DNA from: Holosporales bacterium
GTDB lineage: Bacteria; Pseudomonadota; Alphaproteobacteria; RUG11792
Direction: 5' to 3'
Length of the DNA stretch: 5,046 nucleotides
NCBI GenBank assembly: GCA_031260085.1
Contig: JAIRKP010000005.1
Span: 1-5,046 of the forward strand
Part shown: piece by piece, positions 4,693 to 5,046 of the stretch
Layout of the letters: each line of letters begins with the position of its first letter
Numbering within the stretch: the stretch's first letter is position 1
Notes under the pieces: generated by a model
Databases searched by the model: none
What the model saw: only the letters and a program-made list of their open reading frames with translations
Told to the model about the DNA's origin: nothing
Position numbers and translations under genes: made by a program

Positions 4693-5046
4693 GGAACAAC
4701 AATAACAAATATAAATCATATAAATCAGGAAATTTTGAAAAAGAAGAAAAATTGACTGACCTCTGCTTAGGAGACTCCCTTGTTGACCCAAAGAGAATCT
4801 CTGAACCAGCAAAAAAGCCGCCAACAGAAAACCAAAACTCCCCAACGAGGGTTCAAACCAAATATGACAACATCGTTCTGGATTGTACACAAGCCATTGC
4901 GGAAGAATTCCACCCTGATAAATATCCACACATGCGGGTTTTCTTGACTCAACAGCTAGCAAGATTTATACATGCGGCAATTAAATTTAAGTTTAACTAC
5001 TCTCTAGAAGCGTTTAGAAGATATTTACAACAAGTAAAAGCAAGTA
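4683..5046 (+). CDS. Partial ORF, possible C-terminal half of a replication-initiator-like protein
   Basis: Open from ATG 4683 to the window edge: 121 codons, no stop, 3' end missing. AGGA at 4672-4675, 7 nt before the ATG, gives a good Shine-Dalgarno, and the start overlaps the preceding stop by 10 bp. The first 60 residues are polar and probably disordered, rich in Asn, Lys, Glu and Pro. From about residue 62 (YDNIVLDCTQAIAEEFHPDK) it looks like a helical domain, ending in LEAFRRYLQQVKAS. That last stretch recalls the C-terminal part of proteins that carry the winged helix seen just upstream, a weak recognition. It may be a separate coupled gene or the second half of the upstream gene after another frameshift near 4680. 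Composition is slightly less AT-rich than the flanking intergenic DNA. Confidence 0.6.
   Translation, partial: MYIRNNNNKYKSYKSGNFEKEEKLTDLCLGDSLVDPKRISEPAKKPPTENQNSPTRVQTKYDNIVLDCTQAIAEEFHPDKYPHMRVFLTQQLARFIHAAIKFKFNYSLEAFRRYLQQVKAS

Noticed and set aside
4651..4962. Two - strand frames of 103 and 61 residues
   Set aside because: They are opposite the + strand ORF from 4683, which has a Shine-Dalgarno, plausible codon use and coupling to its neighbour.
1..5046. CRISPR array, tRNA or rRNA
   Set aside because: No regularly spaced repeats, cloverleaf or rRNA-like segments were seen on either strand.

Overview
The window is strongly AT-rich. It carries compact housekeeping genes beside decayed mobile and replicon-type DNA. 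This pattern, and the look of the proteins, fits a host-associated, genome-reduced alphaproteobacterium, most plausibly Rickettsiales or Holosporales-like. That placement is inferred from composition, gene content and decay; there is no rRNA or marker gene here to prove it.

Left half (1-2551, all + strand): a small secreted protein of unknown function (70-456); greA, the transcript-cleavage elongation factor (545-1018), behind a good sigma70-type promoter; and a 488-residue MscS-type channel with a C-terminal cyclic-nucleotide-binding domain (1085-2551).

Middle (2517-3465): a scar with no intact gene between the channel gene and pgsA. The two genes are convergent and evidently once overlapped tail to tail by 23 bp. 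A 39-bp exact repeat containing both 3' ends now lies on each side of a 774-bp insertion. The left copy continues into a second stretch of pgsA, missing exactly 102 bp (34 codons) between two TAATAAA repeats. It then stops abruptly at the left end of an IS200/IS605-family element. That element's Y1 transposase gene (2626-2935) is dead: it has no start, has lost the HUH segment and carries a frameshift. The rest of the insertion (2936-3290) holds a diverged pair of 19-mers and a perfect 16-bp-stem hairpin.

Right half, - strand: ndk (nucleoside diphosphate kinase) followed 5 nt later by pgsA (phosphatidylglycerophosphate synthase), a probable two-gene operon read from right to left.

Right end, + strand (about 4284-5046): divergent from ndk and probably acquired. 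A C-terminal coding fragment abuts the ndk start. It is ATGA-coupled to a winged-helix protein resembling phage or plasmid replication proteins, which is frameshifted at an A8 tract. That overlaps the start of a further ORF running off the window. The last two ORFs may be pieces of one replication-initiator-like gene.

I see no complete novel system. The most informative signals are the nested duplication and deletion scar around the dead IS200, the cyclic-nucleotide-binding channel, and the poly-A frameshift in the replication-type gene.
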